From: Niabella pedocola
GTDB taxonomy: Bacteria; Bacteroidota; Bacteroidia; Chitinophagales; Chitinophagaceae
DNA: 64,000 bases
Direction of reading: 5' to 3'
NCBI RefSeq assembly: GCF_021044425.1
Contig: NZ_JAJNEC010000007.1
Span: forward strand, 248,001 to 312,000
Shown here: piece after piece, positions 34,094 to 41,964 of the stretch
Position numbering within the stretch: the first letter of the stretch is position 1
Layout: every line of letters begins with the position of its first letter
Made by a program: the position numbers and the translations under genes
The notes under the pieces: model-generated
What the model was told of the DNA's origin: nothing
Databases searched by the model: none
What the model saw: only the letters and a program-made list of their open reading frames with translations

Positions 34094-34375
34094 CCGGAAA
34101 CCCTTATAAGAACGGCAACCGGAGGTTGTCCGGCGGCGATGCTGGGGTACCGGGCTATCTATTTTTCTATGAACCGTTTTGTTGAGGTCCTTACCGCTGC
34201 GCGCCTGAGCGGATCCTATATCAAATTACTCAACCAGCTGTCAAAAACGCCTTTATGGATCTTTGACGATTTTGGACTACAGCCGCTTACCCATGATATG
34301 AGGATGACACTGTTACAGATACTGGAAGATCGCTACGCGAATGGCTCGCCCAATATTGCCTCCCAATTACCGGTG
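34094..34375 (+). pseudogene. istB: Remnant of IS21-type IstB helper ATPase
   Basis: The plus-strand frame reads IstB-like sequence: a damaged Walker A region (TLIRTATGG), then GYRAIYFSMNRFVEVLTAAR, then the Walker B and following helix (TPLWIFDDFGLQPLTHDMR, TLLQILEDRYANGS) and SQLPV. Residues between the P-loop and GYRA are missing, the N terminus is absent and the C terminus stops short, running into the end of the convergent lipoprotein gene. The transposase gene istA is not present. This is a relic of an IS21-family insertion within a leader block. Confidence 0.75.
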
Positions 34376-34930
34376 TTGCCAGCATCTGCCACCACCAGCA
34401 ACTACTCTTTTGCAATATCCTCCTGATTTGTTTTTTGCACCACATACAGACGAACTCGAAGAAGTACCTCCATTTTGATTGCTTCCCCCTGGTGAAGTTG
34501 ACGGTATATAACTTCCAAAACTAGAGGTGCCATTACCATTAACCGTACTGTAGGTAATCTCTGCACGATTATAGCCAAGATCTCCATAAACCACCTCGCC
34601 ATCTTTCAGAATGTATGCCTGGATAGACTGATTGCCCGGTAAAGTTGTTACAACACTTAGCTTGAGGTTTGATGGTGTTTTCCCCAGGATATTAAAACTC
34701 CATTTACCGGTATTATTTCTTACAGTCCTGCTTTCACCATTTAAATCATTATAAGTTATATTACAGAGATCGCAATGAACTTCGTAAGCAAAAACTGTTG
34801 AAGTGGGCTCCGGTTGCTTTTGCAAGTCATTGGCTGCTTTTTTACAAGATCCCAGAAAAAACAGCAGCATGAACAGTTTAAAAAATAAGGGCAATGTGCT
34901 AACTCTAAATTTCGCGAACATCATAATCAT
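34367..34930 (-). CDS. Lipoprotein with C-terminal DUF5763-like Cys/His motif
   Basis: A 187-residue protein from the ATG at 34930. The lipobox is FFLGSC, and the mature part has beta-strands around WSFNILGKTPSNLKLSVVTT and a Ser/Gly/Asn-rich linker. The C terminus has the pattern C-GAKNKSGGY-C-KRVVAGGGR-C-WQH, like the small zinc-binding DUF5763 motif found in phage and secreted proteins. A secreted protein with such a tail may bind a metal, possibly after export. The gene is preceded by the shared leader (35222-35351) and overlaps the IS21 relic by a few bases on the opposite strand. Confidence 0.65.
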   Translation of the reverse strand: MIMMFAKFRVSTLPLFFKLFMLLFFLGSCKKAANDLQKQPEPTSTVFAYEVHCDLCNITYNDLNGESRTVRNNTGKWSFNILGKTPSNLKLSVVTTLPGNQSIQAYILKDGEVVYGDLGYNRAEITYSTVNGNGTSSFGSYIPSTSPGGSNQNGGTSSSSSVCGAKNKSGGYCKRVVAGGGRCWQHR

Positions 34931-34977
34931 AAGTATTTTTTTATTGCACAAAACTATGAAATGCAGTAGCTGGCATT

Positions 34978-34993
34978 TTACGGATTTCCGTAA
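34978..34993. repeat. TTACGG dyad upstream of the DUF5763-like lipoprotein gene
   Basis: TTACGG-ATTT-CCGTAA with six-base arms. Same arms and spacing as the dyad at 33654-33669. Confidence 0.5.
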
Positions 34994-34999
34994 GGGAGG

Positions 35000-35367
35000 T
35001 ATATTCATAAAAGCACAATCAGGTTTTAGTCTACCTAAGAATTGGATTCCTATGTTTGAGCAATAAAAGTTCCGCACATATTTTTGGCCCTTGCTAGTGT
35101 TTCTCACCAGCAAGCCTCATCATAGGGGAGAATTGGCCAGTTCGATCGGGTGAAAAACAACAATCGCGGCGGCAGAAAATTACAAGGAGGTACATACATC
35201 GTCGTAGTGTCTTAGCCATTATTTATTCCGCAACCGTTCTGGTATTTATGCTTTGGCAGTTTCAATTTTTCCAAATGGTTACCAAAAGCCATCTCCGGCG
35301 GTTTGTACAAATATATTCCTCCACAACAACTCATTTTTACGGAAACCGTAAGGACAGCTCTGGCGTT
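35000..35367 (-). promoter_or_regulatory. Shared leader blocks upstream of the DUF5763-like lipoprotein gene
   Basis: Contains CCGCAACCGTTCTGGTATTT at 35228-35247, CCAAATGGTTACC, CGGCGGTTTGTACAAATAT (35296 on) and the dyad TTACGG-AAA-CCGTAA (35337-35351). Order and orientation match the leader of the TIR-fold gene. The block ends at the stop codon of the DUF4304 gene. The part nearest to the lipoprotein start shows no further match. Confidence 0.6.
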
Positions 35368-35982
35368 CTAATTGTCAAGGCCATATTTTTGCCCATATTC
35401 TTTTATTGTCAATAAAAATGAAGGATTCGTTTTGGTGCTTAGAAGTGCTTTGTATTCTTGCTTCGCCTTGCCCGATAACCCAAACTCCCCGTACACTATC
35501 AATTTACCTAAAGGTGTCAGTATCATATCAGCACTGTCCAGCTCTCTAAGCATTTTCTCGGTGCTATTCAGTTTGTTAAAATAGGGCAATATGAAGTCTG
35601 TCAAATTTTTTCTCATTTCTGCTATTAGTTGCAGCTCATCTGTTCTTTCCTTAATATCATACCAGGTATCGTGCTGATTTCTTAATTCACCAATTCTTTT
35701 TCGTATCAAACATTCTGGCTCCGTTGGATAATCTGGCAGCTCTTTGCTGCTAAAATTGTAAAATGTCAACCAATATTCAGGTACAAAAATTCCCGTGTTT
35801 ATAGTGAAGCCTATATTGTCTTTATTTCCCCAGGCGCTTTTTTGAATATTAATAATTTGCCCAATACCATCAAGCTGTAAATAAAAGTTATTTGCCTTCT
35901 TCTTAAAACCTAGTGGCTTTAATAATTCGTGAAATCCTTCTTTAATTACTTTGGCAAATTTTATTTCTGATATGGTCTTCAT
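35368..35982 (-). CDS. DUF4304 family protein
   Basis: A 204-residue cytoplasmic protein matching the DUF4304 pattern: FHELLKPLGFKKKANNFYLQ, then INIQKSAWGNKDNIGFTINTGIF, with a helical C-terminal part. DUF4304 proteins are found near polymorphic toxin and immunity genes in many Bacteroidota and Firmicutes, so an immunity or accessory role is possible. The start at 35982 is preceded by the fullest copy of the shared leader promoter (TAATTTTG on the minus strand at 36005-36012). The neighbouring genes are unrelated in sequence. Confidence 0.78.
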   Translation of the reverse strand: MKTISEIKFAKVIKEGFHELLKPLGFKKKANNFYLQLDGIGQIINIQKSAWGNKDNIGFTINTGIFVPEYWLTFYNFSSKELPDYPTEPECLIRKRIGELRNQHDTWYDIKERTDELQLIAEMRKNLTDFILPYFNKLNSTEKMLRELDSADMILTPLGKLIVYGEFGLSGKAKQEYKALLSTKTNPSFLLTIKEYGQKYGLDN

Positions 35983-35997
35983 TTTGTCTGTCGGAAT

Positions 35998-36190
35998 GCT
36001 ATTTCAAAATTACAGCTAACTTTCTCATTATTGCAGCTACTAAACGATTACAACCGTTTACAAACGCTTAAACACGGCTACACCCTCGCTTCATTAAAAA
36101 TACATTAGTTCCGCAACCGTCCTGGCTTTTGAGCTTCAGCAGTTTTTTTCCCAAATGGTTGTTTTGCTAATATAGTCATTTTTTACAATT
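35998..36190 (-). promoter_or_regulatory. Shared leader upstream of DUF4304 gene (fullest copy)
   Basis: On the minus strand, in order: AAAACAACCATTTGGGAAAA, GCTGAAGCTCAAAAGCCAGG, ACGGTTGCGGAACTAATG, TGTAAACGGTTGTAATCGTT, TAGTAGCTGCAATAATG and GTTAGCTGTAATTTTGAAAT. The last includes the presumed -7 box. The promoter-near half matches 32101-32190 and the far half matches 33515-33583. Confidence 0.68.
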
Positions 36191-36247
36191 CATAAAAATT
36201 CGTCGGGCATACAAGGCTCTCTAATACATAAAATGTCCGAATGAGTG

Positions 36248-36760
36248 TTATCTGTTTTCATTAATGATTGAAACAATTTTATCAGCACGCTCTCTAAAGT
36301 TCGCATTAGATTTGTTTATAACTGTATCCAAATCTACAATCCTGCCCGTTGCCACTTCCCTCATCCGGGTGAGATCATCTTCTTTAAGAGATGCACCAGG
36401 CTCCCATCCGTTTTTTAAAACCAGGTAGGTTATATCATAATCCGCAAGAGAGTTTAAATACTCAAAAACAGGCTTTACATCATGAGATCCATCGTTAAAA
36501 ATAAGGCTGATGGTAATAACAAAATAGGCATTAGCATTCCGCTGTATTTCCAGTACGTTCTTTAGGCGCTCCAGGTAATCATGTGTTGGGCGGTCTTCAT
36601 TGGATGCATTAACTACAGAAAATTTTTTATCCCCAAATACACGATCATAGGAAATGGGCGTTTTTAAAGGGAAAAATTGCCGACGCCCAAAAAGGTCATA
36701 CAGCGTGTTTGATTTTCCCCAATTTGTATAGCCTACTATGGCAAATAGTTTTTTTTGCAT
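36248..36760 (-). CDS. Small P-loop NTPase
   Basis: A 170-residue protein from the ATG at 36760, with a Walker A motif close to the N terminus (IVGYTNWGKSNTLYDL, Gly10 to Ser17) and a strand-helix pattern of a P-loop fold: NANAYFVITISLIFND as a Walker B-like strand, and YDITYLVLKNGWEPG. It lacks the NKxD motif expected of a GTPase, so the nucleotide is uncertain. No homologous family was named. It lies in the single-gene cassette row between the DUF4304 gene and a long intergenic leader block. Confidence 0.6.
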   Translation of the reverse strand: MQKKLFAIVGYTNWGKSNTLYDLFGRRQFFPLKTPISYDRVFGDKKFSVVNASNEDRPTHDYLERLKNVLEIQRNANAYFVITISLIFNDGSHDVKPVFEYLNSLADYDITYLVLKNGWEPGASLKEDDLTRMREVATGRIVDLDTVINKSNANFRERADKIVSIINENR

Positions 36761-37491
36761 AACGATATTTATAGCTGTACACAATATAAACGGGTCGTTA
36801 ATCAACAAATTTCTACAACAACCAACATTGATCTTGATGATAACTTATCCGGTTTTTTCTTTAAAAGTCTTTTTAAATTTTACTATTTTTTTTCGCACCC
36901 TTGTTTGGCCCTTGTATTTTTCTGTAGTTCAGGTTTTATCTATGCTAGCAATATTGCTGAAGTTAATCTTTTTTAAACACGAAACATTTAAGTATTTATT
37001 CACTTTTCAATGCTCTATTATCCTTTTCTCGCCAAAATCCCCACAAGCTTTTAATACCTCAAACGTTCACATATTGTATTTAATGCCAGTTCGCAGAATG
37101 GATATCATAAACTGCTCGCACCTCATTTACACAAAAATAGCAGTATGCAGTATCGCTATATTACGGAAAACCGTACGGGGGATATTGCTTTGCAAATGCG
37201 GCGGGTGGTGTAGAGACTTCCATTGATGGGATAGAGAGACCGGGGGACATGCGGGCGGCGCTATGGGCCGTGCCGATGGCACTCCAGCGTTCCACCAGTC
37301 ACCCTTGTCCCAACAACAAACAAACCGCCGCCACCTGCACCGCAGCACAAGTGAGTGACACAACGAAGATGCTATTGGCACTGCAGCCGGGACCATAAAA
37401 ATTATTTTAGCTGCCTGTATAAAGATGCTGATTGTTGCCGGGAGTACCTATCCCCTGCCACATAGCCAAACCGCCGGTTGGGCACCGTATG
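36761..37491 (-). repeat. Long intergenic leader block (731 bases)
   Basis: The left part (to about 37150) is AT-rich; a plus-strand open frame there has no protein-like features. The right part holds the dyad TTACGG-AAAA-CCGTAC (37161-37176), GCGGGTGGTGTAGAGACTTC as at 33.7 and 38.3 kb, and the R2 block with CACCGCAGCACAAGTGAGTG and CACTGCAGCCGGGACCATAA (37331-37400). Confidence 0.55.
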
Positions 37492-38022
37492 TCAGTTTAC
37501 CAATTCCGTCTGCAATTTGCCGGATACGTATTTTTCAAGTTTTACAATAGCACCTTTGGCATCATAGTAGAACCTGAAACTTTGCAGGTTATTAATTGTT
37601 TCGTTAAGCGCCTCAATTTGCCCGTCCTTGTTGTAGGTTACGCTGTAGTTGTAAGGCAAGCTTGAACATAAGAAGCAACTTGAATAGGTATAGTTGGTGA
37701 TACGTCCTAAATGGTCATAGGTATATGTGTTTTCCCAATTACCTTTATCGCTCTTTTTGCCATTTGGATTTTGCAAAACGGATACGGTCCTGTTTTTAAG
37801 GGCCTCGTCTGTAAACTTACCGGGCAGGTAATAAGGAAAGTTGAAGTGTTTTTTAAAAAAATAAATGTCAACAGGCTCCTGGGTTACTTTTATAGTGTCG
37901 TAGCGCTGCCGGTAAAAGTTGCCATTACTATATTCCGTTTTCCTGAAAATTTTCACCGTTTCCGTCTGAGCCACGGCATGGACGGCCAAAAATGGGATGA
38001 TTGCCATTAATAAATATCTCAT
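37492..38022 (-). CDS. Hypothetical secreted protein
   Basis: A 176-residue protein with a signal peptide ending at HAVAQ (about residue 19). The mature part carries short YD-like repeats (YTYDHLGRITNYTYSS, VTYNKDGQIEALNETI, RFYYDAKGAIVKLEKY), similar in style to the protein at 13222-14256. It is probably periplasmic or surface exposed. Function is unknown. The gene has a near-complete shared leader at 38118-38200. Confidence 0.6.
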   Translation of the reverse strand: MRYLLMAIIPFLAVHAVAQTETVKIFRKTEYSNGNFYRQRYDTIKVTQEPVDIYFFKKHFNFPYYLPGKFTDEALKNRTVSVLQNPNGKKSDKGNWENTYTYDHLGRITNYTYSSCFLCSSLPYNYSVTYNKDGQIEALNETINNLQSFRFYYDAKGAIVKLEKYVSGKLQTELVN

Positions 38023-38109
38023 AACCTGCGGATTTATTGTGATTGTTAAGGATTTACTGGTTTGCTGTCGCTGTAACAGGACGATATATTCGCGTTCCTG
38101 GTTTAAAAA

Positions 38110-38440
38110 TCTTAGGTCTCCGCAACCGTTCTGGCACCCGAGCTATAGCAGTTTCATTCTTTCAACCGGTTGTTTGGCTAATATAGTTGTTTTTTGCTAT
38201 TTATGAAAAGGTGGGGTTGGTGGTTTATATATTCCTTAACAAAGCATTTTTACGGAGAACACAGTAAAGGGAAATATTGTTTTGCAAATTTGGTGGGTGG
38301 TGTACTTGCATTGGTGGGATAGGGAGGTTTGGGGGATATATGAACCGTGCCTACGGCATTCCCCTTCACCCTTGCATGTTTTGGATCCCGGAATCAATTC
38401 CGGCGTTGTAGTGATCTGCCGGGCCGATGGGCTTATAAAA
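38110..38440 (-). promoter_or_regulatory. Shared leader and upstream blocks of the secreted-protein gene
   Basis: CCGCAACCGTTCTGGC (38120 on), CAACCGGTTGTTTGGCTAAT, a GGTTTATATATTCCTTAACA block, a decayed TTTTTACGG dyad near 38250 and GGTGGTGTACTTGCATTGG. A further segment (GCATGTTTTGGATCC to CCGGGCCGATGG, 38376-38430) recurs at 44668-44725. The following 140 bases up to 38577 hold no recognised gene. Confidence 0.6.
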
Positions 38441-38577
38441 AGAATAAGCCTCCTTATTTAAGTATAGCACTATTTTTCATCAGTAGTCGGTTCTTGAAAT
38501 GGCTGGTACCCGGGTTTACGACATCAGGTAGCAGATCAACAGCAAGTACCTAAATTTATCTGAAAGAGCAGGAAAGG

Positions 38578-38805
38578 CTAATGTCCTTCTTTAATTTGTT
38601 GTTTTAGCTCGTCTGAAATATTGGTCCATTTTGTTTCTTTTACCAGACAAAGCTTGCAGTTATATTCCTCTTTGGCCGTTTGAATAATATGTTTGTACCA
38701 GGTAAAATATGTCCACTCCCGTGGTTTTGGCGAAAACAAGAATTTTTCTTTATTATCCCTGCCAACTTCTGCCGCGGCCCGATAGATATAATCAAATGTT
38801 TGCAT
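38578..38805 (-). CDS. Small hypothetical protein
   Basis: A 75-residue charged protein with the aromatic-rich centre FSPKPREWTYFTWYKHIIQT and a Lys/Glu-rich C terminus. It has no signal peptide or membrane segment. It may be the remaining part of a longer protein or a small immunity-type protein. The short gap to the next gene upstream (92 bases) shows no full leader. Confidence 0.45.
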   Translation of the reverse strand: MQTFDYIYRAAAEVGRDNKEKFLFSPKPREWTYFTWYKHIIQTAKEEYNCKLCLVKETKWTNISDELKQQIKEGH

Positions 38806-38897
38806 CCGGGGTCTGACAAAAAGCCGCCCTATATCATCGATTCCAATTTCAGAAAATGTAATCCGTAGTCATATAGTTATCATACAAATTAAAGGGC

Positions 38898-39170
38898 TCA
38901 AAGTGTCAAAGCCAGGATATATGCCATAACAAGCCCATTCATTGCCAGTCCTATAATGTGAATTTTAAAATTTGAGAATGTCTTTGAAAGTCCTTTATTA
39001 AAAATATCAGCAAAAAGAATAACCGCACCTATAATTAAAGCGATACATTCAATCAAAAACGGCATTGGCGGTGTATGCGTATCTGTAAAACCTATGGTTA
39101 ACCCGCTCCAGATTGCGAGCCCAAAAGCTAAAAGATAAAATAAAGCGTAGGTTATTTCTTTAAGTGTCAT
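38898..39170 (-). CDS. Small three-helix membrane protein
   Basis: A 90-residue protein with three hydrophobic segments (about 8-27, 36-56 and 68-88: ITYALFYLLAFGLAIWSGLT, LIECIALIIGAVILFADIF, IHIIGLAMNGLVMAYILALT). It is probably an inner-membrane protein of unknown function. Membrane-bound immunity proteins of this size exist, but nothing here proves that role. A decayed leader fragment (39245-39300) lies upstream. Confidence 0.5.
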   Translation of the reverse strand: MTLKEITYALFYLLAFGLAIWSGLTIGFTDTHTPPMPFLIECIALIIGAVILFADIFNKGLSKTFSNFKIHIIGLAMNGLVMAYILALTL

Positions 39171-39244
39171 ATCTCGCCAATCAACGCAATTAGCTTTTAT
39201 TAATTACAAAATCACTGGTTCTACAAATGTACTAACCCTTGAGT

Positions 39245-39300
39245 ATCTTTTTTCCGGATAGTTATTTTGCTAAAATAGTTATTTTTTACAACTACTCCCT
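39245..39300 (-). promoter_or_regulatory. Leader fragment upstream of the small membrane protein
   Basis: ATAGTTATTTTGCTAAAATA followed by GTTATTTTTTAC matches the far part of the shared leader (AAAATAACTATTTTAGCAAA on the minus strand). The CGGTTGCGGA part is not preserved. Confidence 0.4.
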
Positions 39301-39639
39301 TTAGTTGATTTCATTTAAAATATCATCAGCCAATTGTTGTAAATAATGTTGATTTATTTCACTGCGATTAATTGGAACTAAAACAAGATCCGCCCATGAA
39401 ACTGGTTCCTTATTCAAACTGAATGGGGACTCTTCAACCAGAAACCATGATTCTTTTGCATCCCAAACTAGTCTTATTGCCGTTAGTTCGTCAAAATTTT
39501 TCCATGTACAATACCTCGATCCAAAATCATCTTTGGAAATTTCTGACTGCGACAATTTGAAATTCTGTTGTTCCAGCCTTTTAGACAATTCGCTTTCGAT
39601 CAATATAAAAGTATTTTCAATATATTTAGAGACATCCAT
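39301..39639 (-). CDS. Hypothetical protein, immunity-like size and composition
   Basis: A 112-residue acidic cytoplasmic protein with an N-terminal helix (NTFILIESELSKRLEQQNFK), strands containing the aromatic pattern RYCTWKNFDELTAIRLVWDA, and a C-terminal helix. It belongs to no family I can name, though the fold pattern resembles small immunity or SMI1-like proteins. Upstream on the minus strand the words GTAACAGCTAATTTAC are a weakened version of the shared leader promoter. Confidence 0.5.
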   Translation of the reverse strand: MDVSKYIENTFILIESELSKRLEQQNFKLSQSEISKDDFGSRYCTWKNFDELTAIRLVWDAKESWFLVEESPFSLNKEPVSWADLVLVPINRSEINQHYLQQLADDILNEIN

Positions 39640-39750
39640 AAGTCTGGTATTTGTGTAAATTAGCTGTTACTCCTAATTAATATATTCAGAACCCGACATA
39701 TTACCTGCACGCTACTGATCCTCACTTTTAGATGGTATAGATGGCTGCTT

Positions 39751-40047
39751 TCAGCCTTGCTTAAACACGGCCCGCATGGGATAGTATTCATATTGGTTGA
39801 GCCCGTTTGCAGGATCTGCTTCTATGATCTTTTTTAAATGCGCTTCATCATCCACCGATACCACGCCAACCCCATACCCTCCTTTGGGGTCGGCCACGGG
39901 GCCAAAAACAATGGCAATTCCTTGTTGGAGCAGCTGCGCCCAATAGGCAACGTGCTGTTGCATGGTGGCTTTTTCACCGGCCGTCATATCTGCCATAAAG
40001 GTTGGTCGCGGCGGATTTAATTTGAGATAAAATTGTTGCTTGTCCAT
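39751..40047 (-). CDS. YciI-like protein
   Basis: A 98-residue YciI-like ferredoxin-fold protein. FYLKLNPPRPTFMADMTAGE is the first strand with the start of the conserved region, HVAYWAQLLQQGIAIVFGPV contains the typical helix and GP turn, and YGVGVVSVDDEAHLKKIIEA the second repeat. The family is linked to small-molecule dehalogenase/muconolactone-isomerase-like folds, and most members have no known reaction. It is unlike its immunity-type neighbours and shows that the shared leaders precede genes of different kinds. Confidence 0.8.
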   Translation of the reverse strand: MDKQQFYLKLNPPRPTFMADMTAGEKATMQQHVAYWAQLLQQGIAIVFGPVADPKGGYGVGVVSVDDEAHLKKIIEADPANGLNQYEYYPMRAVFKQG

Positions 40048-40064
40048 CGTTTTTGTTGAAAATG

Positions 40065-40155
40065 ATTTTTTGTCCGTAACCGCTCCGGCATCCGTGTGTT
40101 GGCTGTTGCTGCTTTCGCTAAATGGTCGTTTAGCTAATATAGCTATTTTTCAGCA
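40065..40155 (-). promoter_or_regulatory. Shared leader upstream of YciI gene
   Basis: TCCGTAACCGCTCCGGCATC, TGCTGCTTTCGCTAAATGGT and CGTTTAGCTAATATAGCTAT match the corresponding segments at 33515-33583, 36111-36175 and 38118-38195. This is the rightmost good copy. Confidence 0.6.
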
Positions 40156-40332
40156 TTGCAGACGACTGCCGGATGACCGCATTTACCACTCCTTAAGTTT
40201 AGCTTTAGCGCTATGTCCGCCAGTCACCCTGGTTACCGCAAACAAGGCTGATACTCATGCAGCTCCAATTTAGTGTTCCTGCTTACCGGACTATAAATAA
40301 GCCGCTCCGTTCAACACCAGGCAGCCAGTTTT
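40156..40332. other. Intergenic DNA between leader and operator region
   Basis: Contains short decayed R2-like words (GCCAGTCACCCTGGTTACCG) but no gene or clear signal. Confidence 0.25.
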
Positions 40333-40437
40333 GTTGCAATTATTCTGGTTGCAGAAATAATTGCAACATAAAATAGTGCAACAGATTTGTTGCATCATTT
40401 TATCCGGTTTTTAACATTGCAACCAACCGTTTTGCAA
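40333..40437 (+). promoter_or_regulatory. GTTGCA dyad cluster upstream of XRE gene
   Basis: Three symmetric sites: GTTGCAATTATT-N11-AATAATTGCAAC (40333-40367, perfect 12-bp arms), TGCAAC-AGATTT-GTTGCA (40377-40394), and two TTGCAA palindromes 15 bases apart (40417 and 40432). The cluster lies within 144 bases of the start codon and looks like a multi-site operator for the encoded regulator. Confidence 0.6.
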
Positions 40438-40476
40438 GGTTAAATGGTATTTTTATAACAACAATAATTGACTGAC

Positions 40477-41010
40477 ATGAAGAACCTTAGAAAACAATGG
40501 CACCTTACCCAGGAAGAACTGGCGGCATTAATAGGCGTTACCCGCGGCCTGTTATCCATGTATGAAAGCGGACGCCGCCAGCTGCCTACCCCGGCAAGTA
40601 TCCGGCTGGCGGAACTGCACCTGTTGCTGCAACAACCATCCACCAGTAAAATACAACCCGCCGTCCTGCTGCAGCGCCAACAGGCGCAGCAAACAAAAAC
40701 GGCCAGGTTGCTGAACGACCGGGCCGGCAAAGCAGCAATGGAAGCCGCCCGCGCCGCCCGCCTGCTGGATAAAATGCAGCAGCGCTACAAGCAGTTATAC
40801 CAAAAAATGTTGTTGATACAAGCCACGCTCCCCACCGCGCCGACGGACTCATTGCAAAAAGCGGCCCTGCTGCATATGGAAGTAACCGTAATTGATGCCA
40901 TGGAGCGCTGCTCCCCCGCCCGGCAGGCATGGGTGGCATATAAGCTGGCCACCAGCAAAGCGCTGGAGCGGGCGGCACTCAATGCCGGCAAATTGATAAA
41001 GGGGGCCTGA
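40477..41010 (+). CDS. XRE-type helix-turn-helix regulator with helical C terminus
   Basis: A 177-residue protein starting at the ATG at 40477 (a TTG nine bases upstream is less likely). The Cro/CI-type DNA-binding domain occupies residues 1-50 (WHLTQEELAALIGVTRGLLS, MYESGRRQLPTPASIRLAEL). A long Ala/Gln/Arg/Leu-rich helical region follows, predicted to form a coiled coil for oligomerisation. It is the only plus-strand gene in this part of the island and is more GC-rich than its neighbours. The multi-dyad region upstream suggests cooperative autoregulation. Confidence 0.8.
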   Translation: MKNLRKQWHLTQEELAALIGVTRGLLSMYESGRRQLPTPASIRLAELHLLLQQPSTSKIQPAVLLQRQQAQQTKTARLLNDRAGKAAMEAARAARLLDKMQQRYKQLYQKMLLIQATLPTAPTDSLQKAALLHMEVTVIDAMERCSPARQAWVAYKLATSKALERAALNAGKLIKGA

Positions 41011-41360
41011 TATGGGAATGCTTTGGGAGTAAGCGAGTTGTGTGGCTAGTGGTTCGAGTGCCACAAATCAAACTAATGCCATCTACATTACAGCACCAGT
41101 GAGTAACACCTTTTTACTGAACAGGCAGGCAAAGCAGCAGCTCCCGAAACTATTCAGGACACTGCAGCCGGGTGATAAAAACAATGAAACTTTCATCCTG
41201 ATAGCTAGCCTTGCGCAAAGAAGCGCGAGGATGTGAAATCAGAGATCCGCACTCGCAACGATTCTATATATTGTTTTCTTCCGCGCTTCGCTTTGTGCTC
41301 AATCATTCCTTCTAAACAAACGCACCTACCCGCATGTGACAATACTTTACTGATAGGCTT
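41011..41360. other. Intergenic region with decayed R2 block
   Basis: ATTACAGCACCAGTGAGTAA (41089 on) and ACTGCAGCCGGGTGATAAAA (41160-41180) are degraded versions of the R2 block found at 37.3 and 49.1 kb. The rest shows no gene. Confidence 0.4.
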
Positions 41361-41810
41361 CTATTTCCCTTTGTAATATTTTGTTTTTAAATGCTCGGCT
41401 TTTTTAATGTCGCACCCCAAAACAAACGTTCTGTAAACAGGTCTTTCAAGTCCGTTATATGGAATTTCATCTTGAAAAAAATCCACATTTAAAGCTTTAA
41501 GAATCTTTCCCAGTTCCTTTGCTTCCCCTGCCTTTGTAGTAACCCCTATGCAATGGGTCCTTGCCCATCTGTCTGCCTTAATTTGATTGAAGGCATATTC
41601 AACAACTTCAGCTTCTGATTGAAAGTATTTTATTTTTTTGCTTTCGCCACGTTCGGTATAGTACCAACTATAAAGGCCTCCAAAATTGTCAATCCCAAAA
41701 CCTTCATAAATAGCATTTCCGTTTATTGAATAGCCATTGAAATTGCAGCAATTATCATTCATCCAACGTTCAAGTTCTTTTTTGGTCTTAGGTAAATAGT
41801 TATTCTTCAT
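41361..41810 (-). CDS. Immunity-like hypothetical protein
   Basis: A 149-residue cytoplasmic protein. The segment GFGIDNFGGLYSWYYTERGE, followed by a helix with EAEVVEYAFNQIKADRWART and HCIGVTTK, resembles small immunity proteins of polymorphic toxin systems, though I cannot assign a numbered Imm family with certainty. The C-terminal half has alternating strands (YRTFVLGCDIKKAEHLKTKY) ending in a basic tail. No toxin gene is adjacent, so if it is an immunity protein it is an orphan. Confidence 0.5.
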   Translation of the reverse strand: MKNNYLPKTKKELERWMNDNCCNFNGYSINGNAIYEGFGIDNFGGLYSWYYTERGESKKIKYFQSEAEVVEYAFNQIKADRWARTHCIGVTTKAGEAKELGKILKALNVDFFQDEIPYNGLERPVYRTFVLGCDIKKAEHLKTKYYKGK

Positions 41811-41964
41811 TTTAAAAGTCGTCTGTATGTATAATAATTCACCTCATTTAACATGCGGGTCTCTGTTGGTTTGGTTATTTATCGCTTGGTGATAGTCTGG
41901 GGTTAATATATGAAGCTTCATCATCCCCGCTTTTGGCCATCGTTTATTATACCGACGTGTAATA

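Noticed and set aside
36738..37226. 162-residue plus-strand frame in the leader block
   Set aside because: It starts inside the P-loop NTPase gene, is rich in Phe, Ile and Leu from AT-rich DNA, and ends in repeat sequence.
37711..38010. Plus-strand frame opposite the secreted-protein gene at 37492-38022
   Set aside because: The minus-strand gene has a signal peptide and repeat motifs, and the plus-strand frame is its antisense shadow.
41030..41060. GGTTCGAGTGCC word resembling a tRNA T-loop
   Set aside because: No acceptor, D or anticodon arms can be folded around it.
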